A DNA stretch of 64,000 nt, taken from contig OX457039.1 of assembly GCA_949752735.1 (NCBI GenBank), forward strand, positions 49,108,055 to 49,172,054, given 5' to 3'. Position numbers and translations under genes: made by a program. This document shows positions 48,181-59,550 of the stretch, one piece after another (positions within the stretch are counted from its first letter, which is position 1; every line of letters starts with the position of its first letter). The notes under the pieces were generated by a model that was given only the letters and a program-made list of their open reading frames with translations, was not told the DNA's origin and searched no databases. Source of the DNA: Lumbricus terrestris. Taxonomy: Eukaryota > Annelida > Clitellata > Crassiclitellata > Lumbricidae.

Positions 48181-48723
48181 CTCTATAATATGCAATGCTT
48201 AATTTTCGAATACAGTGCGGTGCTGGATTGATTCAATGTTCATGAGCCTTAAAACTATACATTTATAGAGATGAGTCTTTGTTTACATGCAGTGACTCAC
48301 GAGGAAGGCCAGGGAAGAAGATTATGCGACCAAAATATATATATATAATTTTATATATATATATTGCTTGGAAGGCGTGTATATCAAGATGCTGTCACCG
48401 ATTAAATCAGCAGCCTTTCTTTGGACGACGATGCGTACTTCCGCAGCTATATACACGGTCCTTGTATAGCTTAGATCTATATATAATACACATGCACAAC
48501 AACAATGTGCACCCTGCAGCGAACACTGCGGCACTAGATCAACCAACTAAATATCAGTTTTAAACTTATATGCTTCTATCTTTCACGCACAGATGAGCTC
48601 TAACCTTTGACCTGTACGACTCATGCATATGACCAATCTGAATGAAGGCCCGATGCGATCACGCACCGTCTAATTATTACGTTCGATAGAGCTACAGAAA
48701 AATGGCGTCTCATTGATGATGTG
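48181..48723. other. No gene seen
   Basis: AT-rich, with a small AT palindrome at 48336-48364. Confidence 0.4.
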
Positions 48724-48807
48724 GCTGTCTTCTTCTTCTTCCTCCTCCTCCTCCTCTTCTTCTTCTTCTTCTTCTTCTTCTTCTTCTTCTTCTCCTCCTC
48801 CTCCTCC

Positions 48808-48842
<35 letters not shown>

Positions 48843-48942
48843 TTCTTCTTCTTCCTCTTTTTCTTCTTCTTCTTCTTCTTCTTCTTCTTCTTCTTCTTCT
48901 TCTTCTTCTTCTTCTTCTTCTTCTTCTTCCTTCTCCTCCGTC
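48724..48942. repeat. (CTT)n/(CTC)n polypyrimidine array
   Basis: About 219 bp of CTT and CTC units, giving a continuous purine/pyrimidine strand asymmetry that can form triplex DNA. Poly-Ser, poly-Leu and poly-Glu frames are artefacts. Confidence 0.95.
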
Positions 48943-48959
48943 ATCAATATGACGATGAG

Positions 48960-49384
48960 GCCTTTATGAAATTTCTCCAAACTTCTCTGCTCCTGATTGC
49001 TTCTCCGATCTCGGCTAAGCTGTTGCCCTTCTCTCTCAGGTCTTCTTTGGTGTTATCTATATCCAGGTTTGTTTGGTTTCATTTCCATAAGGTTTCTTGG
49101 TCTCTTTGCCGAGTGGTGACCAGCTCTCTCCCGATAGGGTATAAGGAGACCGGTGGGCATTTTTGGCCTCTTTCGCCCAAAGGTGTCCTTCCAACACTTG
49201 ACGCCTCCGTTAGCCAGCGCTTTTCGGGGTTCCTGGTGAGCCTGTCCCCCTCGCGTATACCGCCTTAGGAGGTTCTTCGGCCATTGGCCCTCTCCCCTGA
49301 TGGCATAGCCCCACCAGGCTATTTCTTACTTGGCTTTTCACCCCTCGCCCCACCACGGTGAGGTGCAGGCCGGTCTTGGGGGTG

Positions 49385-49440
<56 letters not shown>
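48960..49440. other. Unclassified GC-richer block ending in (AT)n
   Basis: About 420 bp of sequence unlike the surroundings, ending at GGGGGTGTC and a 52-bp AT repeat (49388-49439). The abrupt microsatellite junction suggests a LINE/SINE 3' end on the plus strand, but no coding or polymerase III motif was recognised. Confidence 0.35.
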
Positions 49441-49441
<1 letters not shown>

Positions 49442-49599
49442 GTCCGCTCTCAGATTAATTTCGCGGTTTCACAATGAAGTGGATTCGTCATGCAGGGCTT
49501 ACAACTTTCTGTCAACTAATTCGACTTCACTTTTATTACGTCACTTAATTAAGTTAATTGGATGAACAATTTATCACCTCTCCATTGATTTTCTTCAAA

Positions 49600-49880
49600 G
49601 AAACAGACATGCAGAGGCAGAGAGGCAGAGGGTGCAAGAGAGAGCAAGAGAGAGACAGAAGAAGATGGAGAAAAAGAGACTCAGATAGACAGAGACAGAA
49701 GGAACTTAAAGAGAAAATAGAGACGGTGGCAGAGAGAGTGACAGACAGACAGACAGACAGACAGACGGAGACAAAAGCAGCAGACAGAGAGAGAGAGTGA
49801 GAGAGAAACGGACAGACGAGACTGAGTGGCAGACAGGCAGAGACAGAAACAAAGGCAGAGAGAAACTGAAAGGGACAGAA
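49600..49880. repeat. GA/ACAG-rich purine tract
   Basis: Long run of GAGA and GACAGACA units on the plus strand, with degenerate interruptions. Confidence 0.85.
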
Positions 49881-51450
49881 CCATATATAGACGACAGGGA
49901 GAAAGCCAGACGCAGTGAACAATAGCACCGGTTCATGAAGTGTTTCATTATATAGGCTATCAGTCCATGAAACTGTTTACACTTTTACCTTTTGATGTGA
50001 CATTTATGACAAATGCATGCAACTTCTCTTTATGACCGCGTTACACAATCGTTCACAACCTGGATGTAGTCTAAATTGAATGCACAAGAATAGAAACCGT
50101 TGGCAGGCCATTGACCTCTAAATTGTCAACAGTACTGTTACTGTCTATTTTAATTTTACTTTGTATGCATCCAGTGAGGACTTAAATAACTAAGCCGGCG
50201 GCATATGTCATACATGCGCACACAGTATTATTGCCTCTATTTTTGTCGCTTTTATGTTGTTTTTCATCTGTTGCTTTGGTCTCATATTTCACGAATTAAC
50301 CTGCCATGATGCATCAGTAAGATGCGATCGTTCTTATTCGTTGAATTAAATTTAAACCGTCTGTTTGAAATTTGCGCCAACTACTTGGCGAACTGACAGC
50401 CTCTGCGTCGGCCATCATCCATGTAAATCCACTTCTACATCTCTCGCTCTGGCATGGAGGGAGACTTCAGTCGTTAGAGGGCAAATTGGACTCAGACACA
50501 GCCGAACACAAGTTGCCAAACTTGTTAAGACCGATAAGTAATTGTCAAATATCCCGTCGCTAGTAATATAATCATCGGAGCAAACAGAGCAGACACTGCA
50601 GAGGCTCGTCTCGCTGCGTCGTCGTCGTCGTCTTCGTCGTCTGACATCTCTCTTCTTCTAATTCGCGCCAGGTCCTTCAGCTTGTAGGCTGTGTATACGG
50701 TACACCTCGTGAGTCCTCCTGCAGCGCCGCCTCGCGACCCACGGAGACGACGACGAAAATCTTCAAGTGCTTAAACAAAATGACGCGTGGCTCGACGCTC
50801 GTTTCAAGTCGTGCGGATGTCAGGGCACCAGCCTAGAGGCTCGAGGGGCGAGTAGGGGACCAGCGTCGGACAAACATTGACATTAAAAAGTCGCCATCAA
50901 AGAGGCAGAGGTGGTGCCGACTGGTGAGACGCGTGTCCAACGGACTCGGATGCGATTTCTGACGGCCGTCGTTTCGTGCTGAACGAGATCTCGCGCGGAT
51001 TGACCGAGTACAATAAGCAACTGTTATGAGAATCGAGTGAGGGGCGGATCGGAGGGATGGGAGGGAGGGGAGCGTGAAAGAAGAAGAGGAGGGTGCATGT
51101 ATACGTGAAGAGAAGGGGTCGTTAAACATGACGAAGGAAAGTGCAAACTGTTGCATCTGGTGGTGCTATCGGTGCGGTCGTCTAAGACGAGATGAAGAAC
51201 GAGCAAGGCTGAGAGAGTGAGACACGATGAGACAAAGGGGCAGACAATATGGACGGACGCTTACTTTCCAGCTTACATGACTTGTATGTTCACGCTGCTG
51301 CAGACCACGACAAGAGAGCAGGAAAAGTAAAAAGAACAGACAAGAGAGAAAGGCATGATGGAGGGGGAAATAGAGACAGAGTGAGTCAGAGACAGGTTAA
51401 TGAAAATAGATAGACAGAAAGGTCAATTGGTGTAAAAGTACACCATTGGT
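49881..51450. other. No supported gene; CpG-rich block at 50570-50830
   Basis: Positions 50570-50830 are CpG-rich with a short TCG repeat (50618-50640) and a small ATG frame of 18 codons at 50780 with favourable context. It could be a regulatory island or a first exon; nothing decides it. Positions 51040-51390 are purine-rich. Confidence 0.4.
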
Positions 51451-51487
51451 GTCATTCTCTACGGTGTACAACACCGTAGAGAATGAC
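51451..51487. repeat. Perfect 17-bp-arm inverted repeat
   Basis: GTCATTCTCTACGGTGT (51451-51467) and its exact reverse complement (51471-51487) are separated by ACA. Confidence 0.9.
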
Positions 51488-51634
51488 AAATACCCTATAA
51501 CACGATACACACTGCAGTCGACTGTTAGAAATTTTCATTTACAAAGCCTGAGGAACTATTTGACTACAATTGTGTGTAGTTTTTGGCCACGAGTCTTTGA
51601 CAGCGGTATTGTTTTATTTAGCCCAAATATAGTG

Positions 51635-51807
51635 CAAGGTTATTTTTAATACTTTTAGAACTGCACAACTCCTTCTTTCCTTTCCCATCCTCCATGGTGA
51701 ATTACTTCCAATCGAGGACAATGACCTTTTTGCTAGTTTTAACTGTGCAGAGGTGCTTCTACAACTGCACATTTTGTGTACAACTGCGTGCACGCTAAAA
51801 AGCCCTG
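51635..51807. mobile_element. 173-bp hAT MITE
   Basis: CAAGGTTATTTTTAA at the left and TTTTTAGCGT (in complement, after CAGGGC) at the right resemble the CAGGGGTTATTTTAA ends of the 58733-62360 element, including the adjacent AACTGCACA blocks. Flanks ATATAGTG at 51627-51634 and 51808-51815 are a perfect 8-bp target duplication. It is therefore probably a deletion derivative of that family. Confidence 0.85.
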
Positions 51808-51815
51808 ATATAGTG

Positions 51816-53859
51816 TAGTTGAATTGAAACTTCGGTGTTATAATGTTGTTCGTGCCATCAATGTGATGGTAGATCTAAAGGCGGTATAGGTTAACACAGA
51901 TACAGAATGCAACAAAGCTCCAACACAGTAAATAAACACATAGCCTAATTATCTATCTTGCATGTGCAGAGATCTGCGCATATACATTCGTTGCTAATCA
52001 GATGTCATCTGAGACTGACAGGCTGAATAATAATTTCAATAATACTCGCTCCACATCCGAGAGTGGAATTAAGTAATCAATTACAAACGACCACACACAC
52101 ACGTTGCATTAAATGTATACGATTCAATCCAAATTATAAAAGATAATAATTACTTGTAATCTGATTCAAAATACAATGGATAATTTATCTCTCCGACCTC
52201 CGATGCAAATGACGTTTTTCGACTAAAGAGGACTAATTCCACGAGGCATACGCACATAAATTGGATTTTTTTTATGTATATGACATCAAGAGAAAAGGTG
52301 AGTCTGGGCTATACACGTATGCGCGTTGAAGAGAGACCTTTGCCTGCAACAAGTCAAAGAAGACCTGGACGTGAGCTGTCACGGAGACCTCACGCTGGGG
52401 CGATCCCTACCGGGGAACCGTCGGCCTGGGTTCCGCTGAAAGGATCCCCCGTTTCACGGCTGACCGATCGCCTGTAGACCACGCGTCGATCCATCCCATT
52501 AATCAACCGATATTACAATCGTCTTTGACGCTTTGAAAAGACAACCGCGTGGAAGGAGACAATGGAACAAAATGATGCAGACGACCAACTCGTCGTCGGG
52601 TCTGGGGGTGGGTGGAGGGGTGCGTCCAGGAAGGGACGAGTGACCGACCGACCGAGCGGGCGGGTGGGCAGACGGTGTGCAGGGCTTTCAGGGTCCTTTC
52701 CCTTTCGCTGTCAGCTAGACATGGACGCATGCACCCATAGATAGCGTCGTCACTGGTCGGCTGCGTCGTCGTTAACTCGCTTCGCTGGGACCGTTATAAT
52801 ATTTTCTATCATCTGAGATCATATCTGTCGGTGACATCCTGACCCGGGTTTTGTTTCGCTGACCCCAGATGTGGCGGGGTCACAGGTGAGGTCACAGGGG
52901 TCAGCGTAGGGTATCGCCCTCGACAGCGCCGATGGATTTCCGCTGGGCACGCGCCGCGCTCCTACCAGACCCAGCAGACTCACGGTAGAGAGACCCTCCT
53001 CGAAGAGCAGTCGCCCGTCGGCCGGTCCGCCCCAATTCTGGGTGTTGCTGGGGTAATTTATGGGGCCAGACAAGAAGCGTGCAGATCAAAGAGGAGAGGC
53101 TGAACGGAAGACGAGCAGAGAAAATTGAGAAGATGAAAGGAAGAATCATCCTCTGACTACATGCGTGGAACATACACCTCCAATCCTCCATGCTTCTCCA
53201 ATCGTCTCAAAGCTGCAAGGCGTTTCCTTTTATTCATGACCCAATGACCACTGACCAACCGTCTTTCATCTCACCCGCAAAACGTATAACAAGACCACTG
53301 TATATACGACACGTATATAGTTATGTGAAAATAATAATTATTGTAAAAACGAGGGGCGTTTCGACCCCACGCCTTTCATCCTTTGCCCCGCGGCAACTTT
53401 TATACAACTATTCTTCGATTGACAAATTGTCCCAGGAAACAACGACCGGGTTCTAAGGCGTTCTTGGAAAGACAATGGATTTGTTCAGGGCGGATCGAAC
53501 CCCTCTATAGTCACAAAGCACTAACTATATCCTATCAGTCTTTCCGCCCTTTGATGGATCTCGAATTACGTGCCATGAGTTGTGTATACTATATGTATAA
53601 CACCACTCAACTCTAACAATTAAGACCATGAACACATACACACTTTGACGGTCGCTTATATGATATTAAGACGCTTTTGCAATCTTTGCCACCTCCATGC
53701 TTTGCTTTCCCTCTGACATAGCTATGGTTACGAAGTTTGACCACCTAACTAAAGTTTATATAGAGTTTAGGCCCATGCAGTGGAACGAGCTTGGAAAGGC
53801 ATATAGTCAAAGAGTTTTACTCTTACATGTATGTGTACAATTGCACATGTGCAATTGAG
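51816..53859. other. No supported gene; GC-rich islands
   Basis: GC-rich blocks lie at 52330-52470, 52590-52700 and 52830-53060. A consensus splice donor AAG|GTGAGT occurs at 52296-52304 after an ATG-starting eight-codon frame (52274), but no partner exon was identified. Nuclear-receptor-type half-sites cluster at 52840-52903. Confidence 0.4.
52840..52903. promoter_or_regulatory. Cluster of nuclear-receptor-like half-sites
   Basis: Half-sites seen: TGACCC (52840, 52860), GGGTCA (52877-52882), AGGTCA (52889-52894) and GGGTCA (52898-52903). The last two form a direct repeat with 3-base spacing. DR3 is a known spacing for RXR heterodimers. Function is inferred only from motif density. Confidence 0.3.
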
Positions 53860-54516
53860 CAGTGTTATTTCAGCTATGGTTTTCGGTAGCAGTTTCAGTT
53901 ACAGGTAGCCTATACCTAATTTTTAATTTTCAGTTGCAGCTACATGCATCTAACCAATCTTGCTATTCAGTTTAAGTGACAGCCTTTTGTTACTCAATTA
54001 CCACAAGTAAGCTTATTCCGAACAGCCTTTTGTTACTCAATTACCACAAGTATTCCGAACAGTTCTCGGAAACCCTTACGCAGCACATGAATGATGAATC
54101 CGATTTAAATATCTATAGGCCTATATTATAATTGTCCGTTTACGTAAAGAAAAGTCGACGTTCCAATCTAATGTCTTCTCATATAATTATAGTCTGTGAA
54201 TATTGTGCTGGACCTATACATACAACGACAACACAAAGAAAGGAAAGTGCAAATTATTATCGCAGGAAACTAGAATAGAATTACTATAGAGGCACTCCTG
54301 CAGAGAGCTACCATGCATTTAAAAGGGAAGCAATGAAAATAAAGACTTATGTTTCATTTTCATGAAAACGCTCTGTGATTCTTTAGTTATACAATTTTCG
54401 TTTTTGTGATACAGTTTCAGTTATTCAGCATTTTTCAGTTTCAGTTACAGTTAACTGTCAAACAGTTTTAGTTTTTATGCTATTTCAGTTATAGTTCAGT
54501 CAATAGAAATAACACT
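53860..54516. mobile_element. TIR element with hAT-like ends, non-autonomous
   Basis: CAGTGTTATTTC (53860-53871) and GAAATAACACTG (54505-54516) are perfect inverted termini, with CAGTTACAG/CAGTTTCAG repeats just inside each. No matching 8-bp flank was found, so the target duplication may have decayed. A 36-bp block beginning ACAGCCTTTTGTTACTC is tandemly duplicated at about 53980-54055. Confidence 0.7.
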
Positions 54517-55028
54517 GGTATATAGTAAAGCACTAACATAGGCTTGTTATTTGTTCTACAGCGTAACTATATAATTAAAAACTACAGAACACTCGGCGAG
54601 CATTGGAATTTTATTCTTAAACCAGCAGATTGGTATAATTCTCGAGTCACTGTGGCATCAATTGACGCATCCATTGGCAAAACTTCTAAACCAAATATTT
54701 CTTAAAGATCTCATTAGCACCAATCATATAAACAGCTCAAAATAACAAAGAAGCCATATTAATTAGAAGGCTTTCAGTTGATCAACAGAAAACATCCGTT
54801 GCCTGAAACGAAACAATATTCAAAACACCCATAGACCTTATAAAACCCATGCAGTGCTATAAGCAGAATAGTGTACAACACTGTACACAATGTATACGAT
54901 GTGATAAAGAAAACATGGAAAGAAAAGATTTTTCTTGATAATACACAAATTCACAAAATTATGCCTAATTGTTAATACATTACAGGTGATTGATGAGGTG
55001 CCTATTAATAAAGATCTATATGCAGCAG
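54517..55028. other. No gene seen
   Basis: AT-rich spacer between two DNA-element remnants. Confidence 0.4.
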
Positions 55029-55264
55029 CAAGGCCGTAGCCAGGATTTGATTTGGGGTGGGGGGGGGGGTGTTTCTTCAGTTTCCCGTCAAAAAAACTGA
55101 TATTCATTTTTTTTACATTTTTTGTTTTCTCATTTCGGGGGTGTTTTCATGGTTTTATTTCATGGTTTTTACATCATGTCCTAGTAAATGCATTCTTTTA
55201 TTTTTTACATTTTTCATATCGGGGGGTGTTCAAACACTCAAAACACCCCCTAGCTACGGCCTTG
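55029..55264. mobile_element. 236-bp MITE
   Basis: CAAGGCCGTAGCCAGG at the left and its counterpart CTAGCTACGGCCTTG at the right are near-perfect inverted repeats flanking poly-G, poly-T and CACCCC tracts. No target duplication is evident. The ends fit the loose hAT rule (YARNG). Confidence 0.7.
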
Positions 55265-55314
55265 AATATATATGCTGCAACTTTGTGTGAATAGTCGATT
55301 AAAACTCTAATATA

Positions 55315-56552
55315 TAGGGTGACACGAAAGTTCGTTCACCGTTTTCAAAATGCGTTATCTCAGTAACGGCTTCATATTTCTCTGTAATATTTTGTCAGTG
55401 TATACACCAGTTAAATGAAAGATACTGGTACAAATTTGATTATGATCCGTCCCGTTTTCGCCATTATTTATAAGAAAATGTAAAGACGACCAGTTTTTGC
55501 GGGGAAACTGCGCTCATCAAATTAGCACAATAAAGAAACTGTCTATACGCATAGCCTCTTATACAAGCGTGAAAAGACACTGTTGTTACCTATATAGGAC
55601 ATACACAGCCGTAGGCTATTAGCGTACAGTGTCTCCTTTCTGCATAATGACAGCACTGACTCTATCCGGCATAGGAAGAGTACGTTCCGCCCGCTCCACA
55701 GATGAAGTTTAGTCCGTCGGTGATGGTTTGGGGTGGGATGACTGCCATGGGTCTCACTAAACTTCAATTTGTGCCAAATGGTACCAGATTGAACTCACAG
55801 TAGGCCTACTATGTACATCACCAACATTCTCGAGCAGATCGTGAAGCCAGCGTTCGAGAGAGAAATGACAACGGCAGTGTCATGCAACGAAAGTTATTTG
55901 TTGACAATGACCTATAGGAGTATTTCAGCAGGATGGTGCGCGCTGTCATACATCAGCTGTGACGACAAAGTGGCTAGACGACAACCTCCCATCACACACA
56001 TACAGCCGAAGGATTAGTCACCCAACTCTCCGGACCTCTCTCCTACTCTCTCCTACTCCTCTTGTGGAGTATTTTATCTCTCAGCGTTTATAAAGATCCT
56101 GAGCCAGAGAATGCTGATCAACTCAAGCATCGCCTCCAACGAGCGTGGAGATCGATAGCAGTTGGGACACTTCAGAGGCTGATCCAGTCATGCCATATAT
56201 AGAGTCAGTGCTGTCATTACACAGAAAGGAGACACTGTGAGCTAATAGCCTACGTCTGTGTATGTCCTATATTATAAGTAACAACAGTGTCTTGTCACGC
56301 TTGCGTATGAGGCTAGGCGTATTCACAGTTTCTTTATTGCGTTAATTTGATGAACGCAGTTTTTCCGCAAAAACTGGTCGTCTTTACATTTGCTTATAAA
56401 AAATGGCGAAAACGGGCCGGATCATAATCAAATTTGTACCAGTATCTTTCATTTGACTGATGTATACACTGACAAAATATTATAGAGAAATATGAAACCG
56501 TTACTGAGATAACGCATTTTGAAAACGGTGAACGAACTTTCGTGTCACCCTA
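55315..56552. mobile_element. Tc1/mariner-type transposon with about 350-bp TIRs
   Basis: TATAGGGTGACACGAAAGTT at the left is mirrored at the right end (AACTTTCGTGTCACCCTATA). The inverted similarity continues for about 350 bp on each side with only scattered differences (55315-55665 against 56205-56552). Flanks are TA-rich, in line with TA target duplication. The central part holds a decayed transposase. TIRs this long are larger than the roughly 30 bp of classical mariner. Confidence 0.88.
55700..56202 (+). pseudogene. Broken Tc1/mariner transposase C-terminal half
   Basis: A VMVWGGM block (about 55718-55738) followed by GLTKL and FVPNGT matches the region just before the second catalytic Asp in Tc1/mariner transposases. 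FQQDGA-like and WLDDNLPSH-like pieces follow in other frames. An LWSIL block (about 56063) and YKDPEPENADQLKHRLQRAW (56099-56158) run to a stop at 56198-56200. Stops and at least two frame changes separate these pieces and the N-terminal DNA-binding half is missing, so the gene is dead. The TIRs could still be acted on by a related intact copy elsewhere. Confidence 0.82.
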
Positions 56553-56861
56553 TATATATATATATAGGAAAATAGCAGTTTTACAATCAATTGAATTTCT
56601 AACAATCATTTAATCTATATCCAGCAGTGCATTCCTCTTAGTCGATCAAGTGCTGCAGTATGCCAAAACAAATTTCTGTCCAGGGTAACGGCCTATGTTG
56701 TTGAACCATCCATCTTAGCCGCTTATAACGCAGAAGTACATTACATAGCAATAAAGAAAACGAATGGTTAGTTTAGATCTATCCCGTAATAATTGAAACA
56801 ATAACCATTGATTATATAGGATTATATATGATGATGAACTGCAGATGAACTGTTGGTCACA

Positions 56862-57893
56862 TCACAGAGCAGTTTCTATTTCGATCAGTGACTTCTCATG
56901 CATGAAGTTCTGACCAACGTTTGAATTTCGGTTTAAGTCTTTATCAGCGGTGGCGGTTGCGGTGGCGCAGTGGACCCGGGGCAGCTCGCTGGAACTTAGG
57001 AATCTGATGGCGCCCTTGAAGTGATCCTCCAGGTAGTAGGGGCACTCACGGGGTCCCAGCAGCGTCGGTCGATCGCTGTCACGCGACACGTGACCTCCGC
57101 AGGCGACAGAGGCGCCGTCGTCTTTTCTCGCTCCTGCCGACGACGCCGTTAGTGGCGACACGTAGCGGTGTCTGACCGGGGTACTTGGACACGATCGCGA
57201 CACGAAGCGAAGTTTCTCGCGCTTCCGGTGGTGAGCCCCGGACCGGAAGTTCTGCGAGGATTTCGATGCGTCAACAAGAGACGACCCTCCTCCTCCGGCG
57301 GCGCCACTCGCAGCTGATGTAGCGCCAGCAGATCCTCCTGCTCCTCCTCCTCCTCCTACACCGCCTCCTCCTCTGGGCGTTCTCCCAACTCTTCGTGCAT
57401 CGTCGCAACCGAATTCGAAACCGGAACCGGAATCCGATTGGTTGCCGGTGGCCGTTCCCGCCGACGCAACGGAAGTCGTAGATGGCGCCACAGTCAGCGC
57501 AGAAGCAGACGACGCTGTCTCGATTTCCGTCTTCATGTTCGCGTGAAACGATCGGGAATTTATCCAAGACAAAGGTCGACTACTCTTCGTCGACTTCGGC
57601 ACCGATTCGGATTTCTCGTTGCGGGAGGCTAAGGATGATGATGGACTGCAGCTGTGGCTCGGTCCTTCTTTGCAATCGACAGCAGTTTGTCCATGTTGAC
57701 GACTTGAATCTCGCTGTGGCTTCTGGGAGACTTTTGGCGGAACCGTTGGAGCCGTATCCTGTAGGTGGATCGATGGTTCTTTGGGATTCTGGGCGTCTAG
57801 GGAAAACCTCGTCGTCATCTGAGTCGGTCGCTGACCAGAATTTGATGGCTGGGATTTGCGTCTGCTTGGCGCTACATCATCGTCTATTCTGCT
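56862..57893 (-). CDS. Putative 3' exon of an unknown Ser/Gly-rich protein
   Basis: The minus strand is open for about 350 codons, with no ATG at its 5' edge. A pyrimidine-rich stretch ending in AG (CCGAGCAG, about 57893) is a plausible splice acceptor, so this would be a terminal exon. The predicted sequence is rich in Ser, Thr, Pro and Gly, with a Gly tract near the middle. It has a basic segment HHRKREKLRFVSRSCPSTP and a less biased C-terminal part containing CPYYLEDHFKGAIRFLSSS, which look more protein-like than the repeats elsewhere. CpG content is high. I do not recognise the family. Alternatives are a non-coding CpG island or a spurious frame, and no minus-strand polyadenylation signal was found nearby. 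Confidence 0.4.
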   Translation of the reverse strand, partial: SRIDDDVAPSRRKSQPSNSGQRPTQMTTRFSLDAQNPKEPSIHLQDTAPTVPPKVSQKPQRDSSRQHGQTAVDCKEGPSHSCSPSSSLASRNEKSESVPKSTKSSRPLSWINSRSFHANMKTEIETASSASALTVAPSTTSVASAGTATGNQSDSGSGFEFGCDDARRVGRTPRGGGGVGGGGGAGGSAGATSAASGAAGGGGSSLVDASKSSQNFRSGAHHRKREKLRFVSRSCPSTPVRHRYVSPLTASSAGARKDDGASVACGGHVSRDSDRPTLLGPRECPYYLEDHFKGAIRFLSSSELPRVHCATATATADKDLNRNSNVGQNFMHEKSLIEIETAL

Positions 57894-58054
57894 CGGAATA
57901 TTAAAATCAGAAGACAATGAGAACAAAGCGCCGTCGCTTGAATGATATTTCTAATCATCGATCAACTCATTCATATTATATCCAATTAACCAAACACCCC
58001 TATAGCTCAATCGTCATCTCTTCATGCATACGCTCATGCATATGTCGATAGAAA

Positions 58055-58732
58055 TTATTATTGTTCAATCCTCCGTCCATCAGTCATTTCATCCTCCAAT
58101 CATTCATCCATCCATTCATTCATCCATTCATTCACCAATTCATCCATTCGTCCATTCATTCGTCAATATACTAATTATTCATTCATTCATCCATCCATTC
58201 ATCCATTCATCCATCTATTCATACATTCATCCATCCACTCATCCACCCGTTCATCCATTCATCTACTCATCCATTCACCCATTCTTCCATTCATTCATCT
58301 ATTCATCCATTCATACATCCATCAATTCATTCATTTATTCATCCATCTATTCATCCATTCATTCATCCATCTATCAATTCGTTCATTCATCCATCCGTTT
58401 ATCCATTCATCCACTCATCTATTCACCCATTCTTCCATTCGTTCATCTATTCATCCATTCATCCATCCATCAATTCATTAATTTATTCATCCATCTATTC
58501 ATCCATTCATTCATCCATCTATCAATTCGTTCATTCATCCATCCGTTTATCCATTCATCCACTCATCTATTCACCCATTCTTACACATTCATTCATCTAT
58601 TCATTCATTCATCCATCAATCAATTCATTCATTCATTCGTGTATTTAATGGCCCATGCAGCATGCAGTCCGTCTATTCATTGATCAGTCTGTGCCATTTT
58701 CTCCAAATTCCGACCTCTTCATTCATTCATTC
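58055..58732. repeat. (CATT/CATC)n tetranucleotide array
   Basis: About 600 bp of degenerate CATT and CATC units. A block of about 119 bp is itself repeated (around 58375 and 58510). The 219-codon Ser-Ile-His-Pro frame is a repeat translation. The hAT element at 58733 is inserted in this array or its edge. Confidence 0.93.
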
Positions 58733-59550
58733 CAGGGGTTATTTTAAGGAATTTTCTCAACTGCACATAAATGACGTATTTTGAGACTGGACATAAGAAA
58801 GTCCTTGACCAGGGATTTGTCCCCCAAAGCTGAAGCAGCTTTTTGTGAGCGCTCGGTCGTTAATAAGCTGGTGCTTTGCGCTTGGCCTTCGACTGGAGGT
58901 TTAGATGTTTGAATATTAGGCCTAAGATTTTCCGACTTTATAAAGATTCATATTGAAGATCAAAATCAATTGTTATGACAATGTTTGACTCAAAGTTCAT
59001 CATGGCAAAATCTCCAAATGAATTAACGAATGAAATCAGCTAGACGTTCTTAGACGTTTAGACTTTTCAATATCCTTAATCGATCTTGACTAGAGATCCC
59101 TTAAAGATCCCTTACAGATCCTCTGCTGTTGCTGGAATTGGAAATAGCTTAGGAAGATTGCTAAGTGTAATAAAGTTAAATGGTCCTATGTCCCTGGACA
59201 CTTCCAAAGTTTCGCTAGTAGGCCTGTGTAAGGGTACGTCTAAATGTTGCTTTTCTGCTCTGAAACCCTGGTCATTAAGATCAACATGATATTGTTTTGC
59301 TAAAACTAAGGCTAGCAGACAAGATGAGATATTTTCCCAAGAAATAAAATCTTTGAGCTAATTTCAATTTTTTTATAAAATATAACCCACTAACTGCAAA
59401 ATACGATGTAAGACCGATAAATATCATTAGCAAACCTCCCAAATGGTCATTATTGATCGATAGGCCTATACTGACACCCACATCAACACGAATATGTACT
59501 GTTTATTCTAATAGCAGTTTTAACCAGGAGCCGCGTCGCCGATCTACATG

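Noticed and set aside
53488..53550. tRNA gene on the minus strand (GGTTCGATCC B-box match and complementary GGGCGGA/TCCGCCC ends)
   Set aside because: The enclosed length is only about 62 bases, the T stem does not pair and no A box is visible, so it is probably chance.
58024..58683. 219-codon Ser-Ile-His-Pro frame
   Set aside because: Read-through of the CATT/CATC microsatellite.
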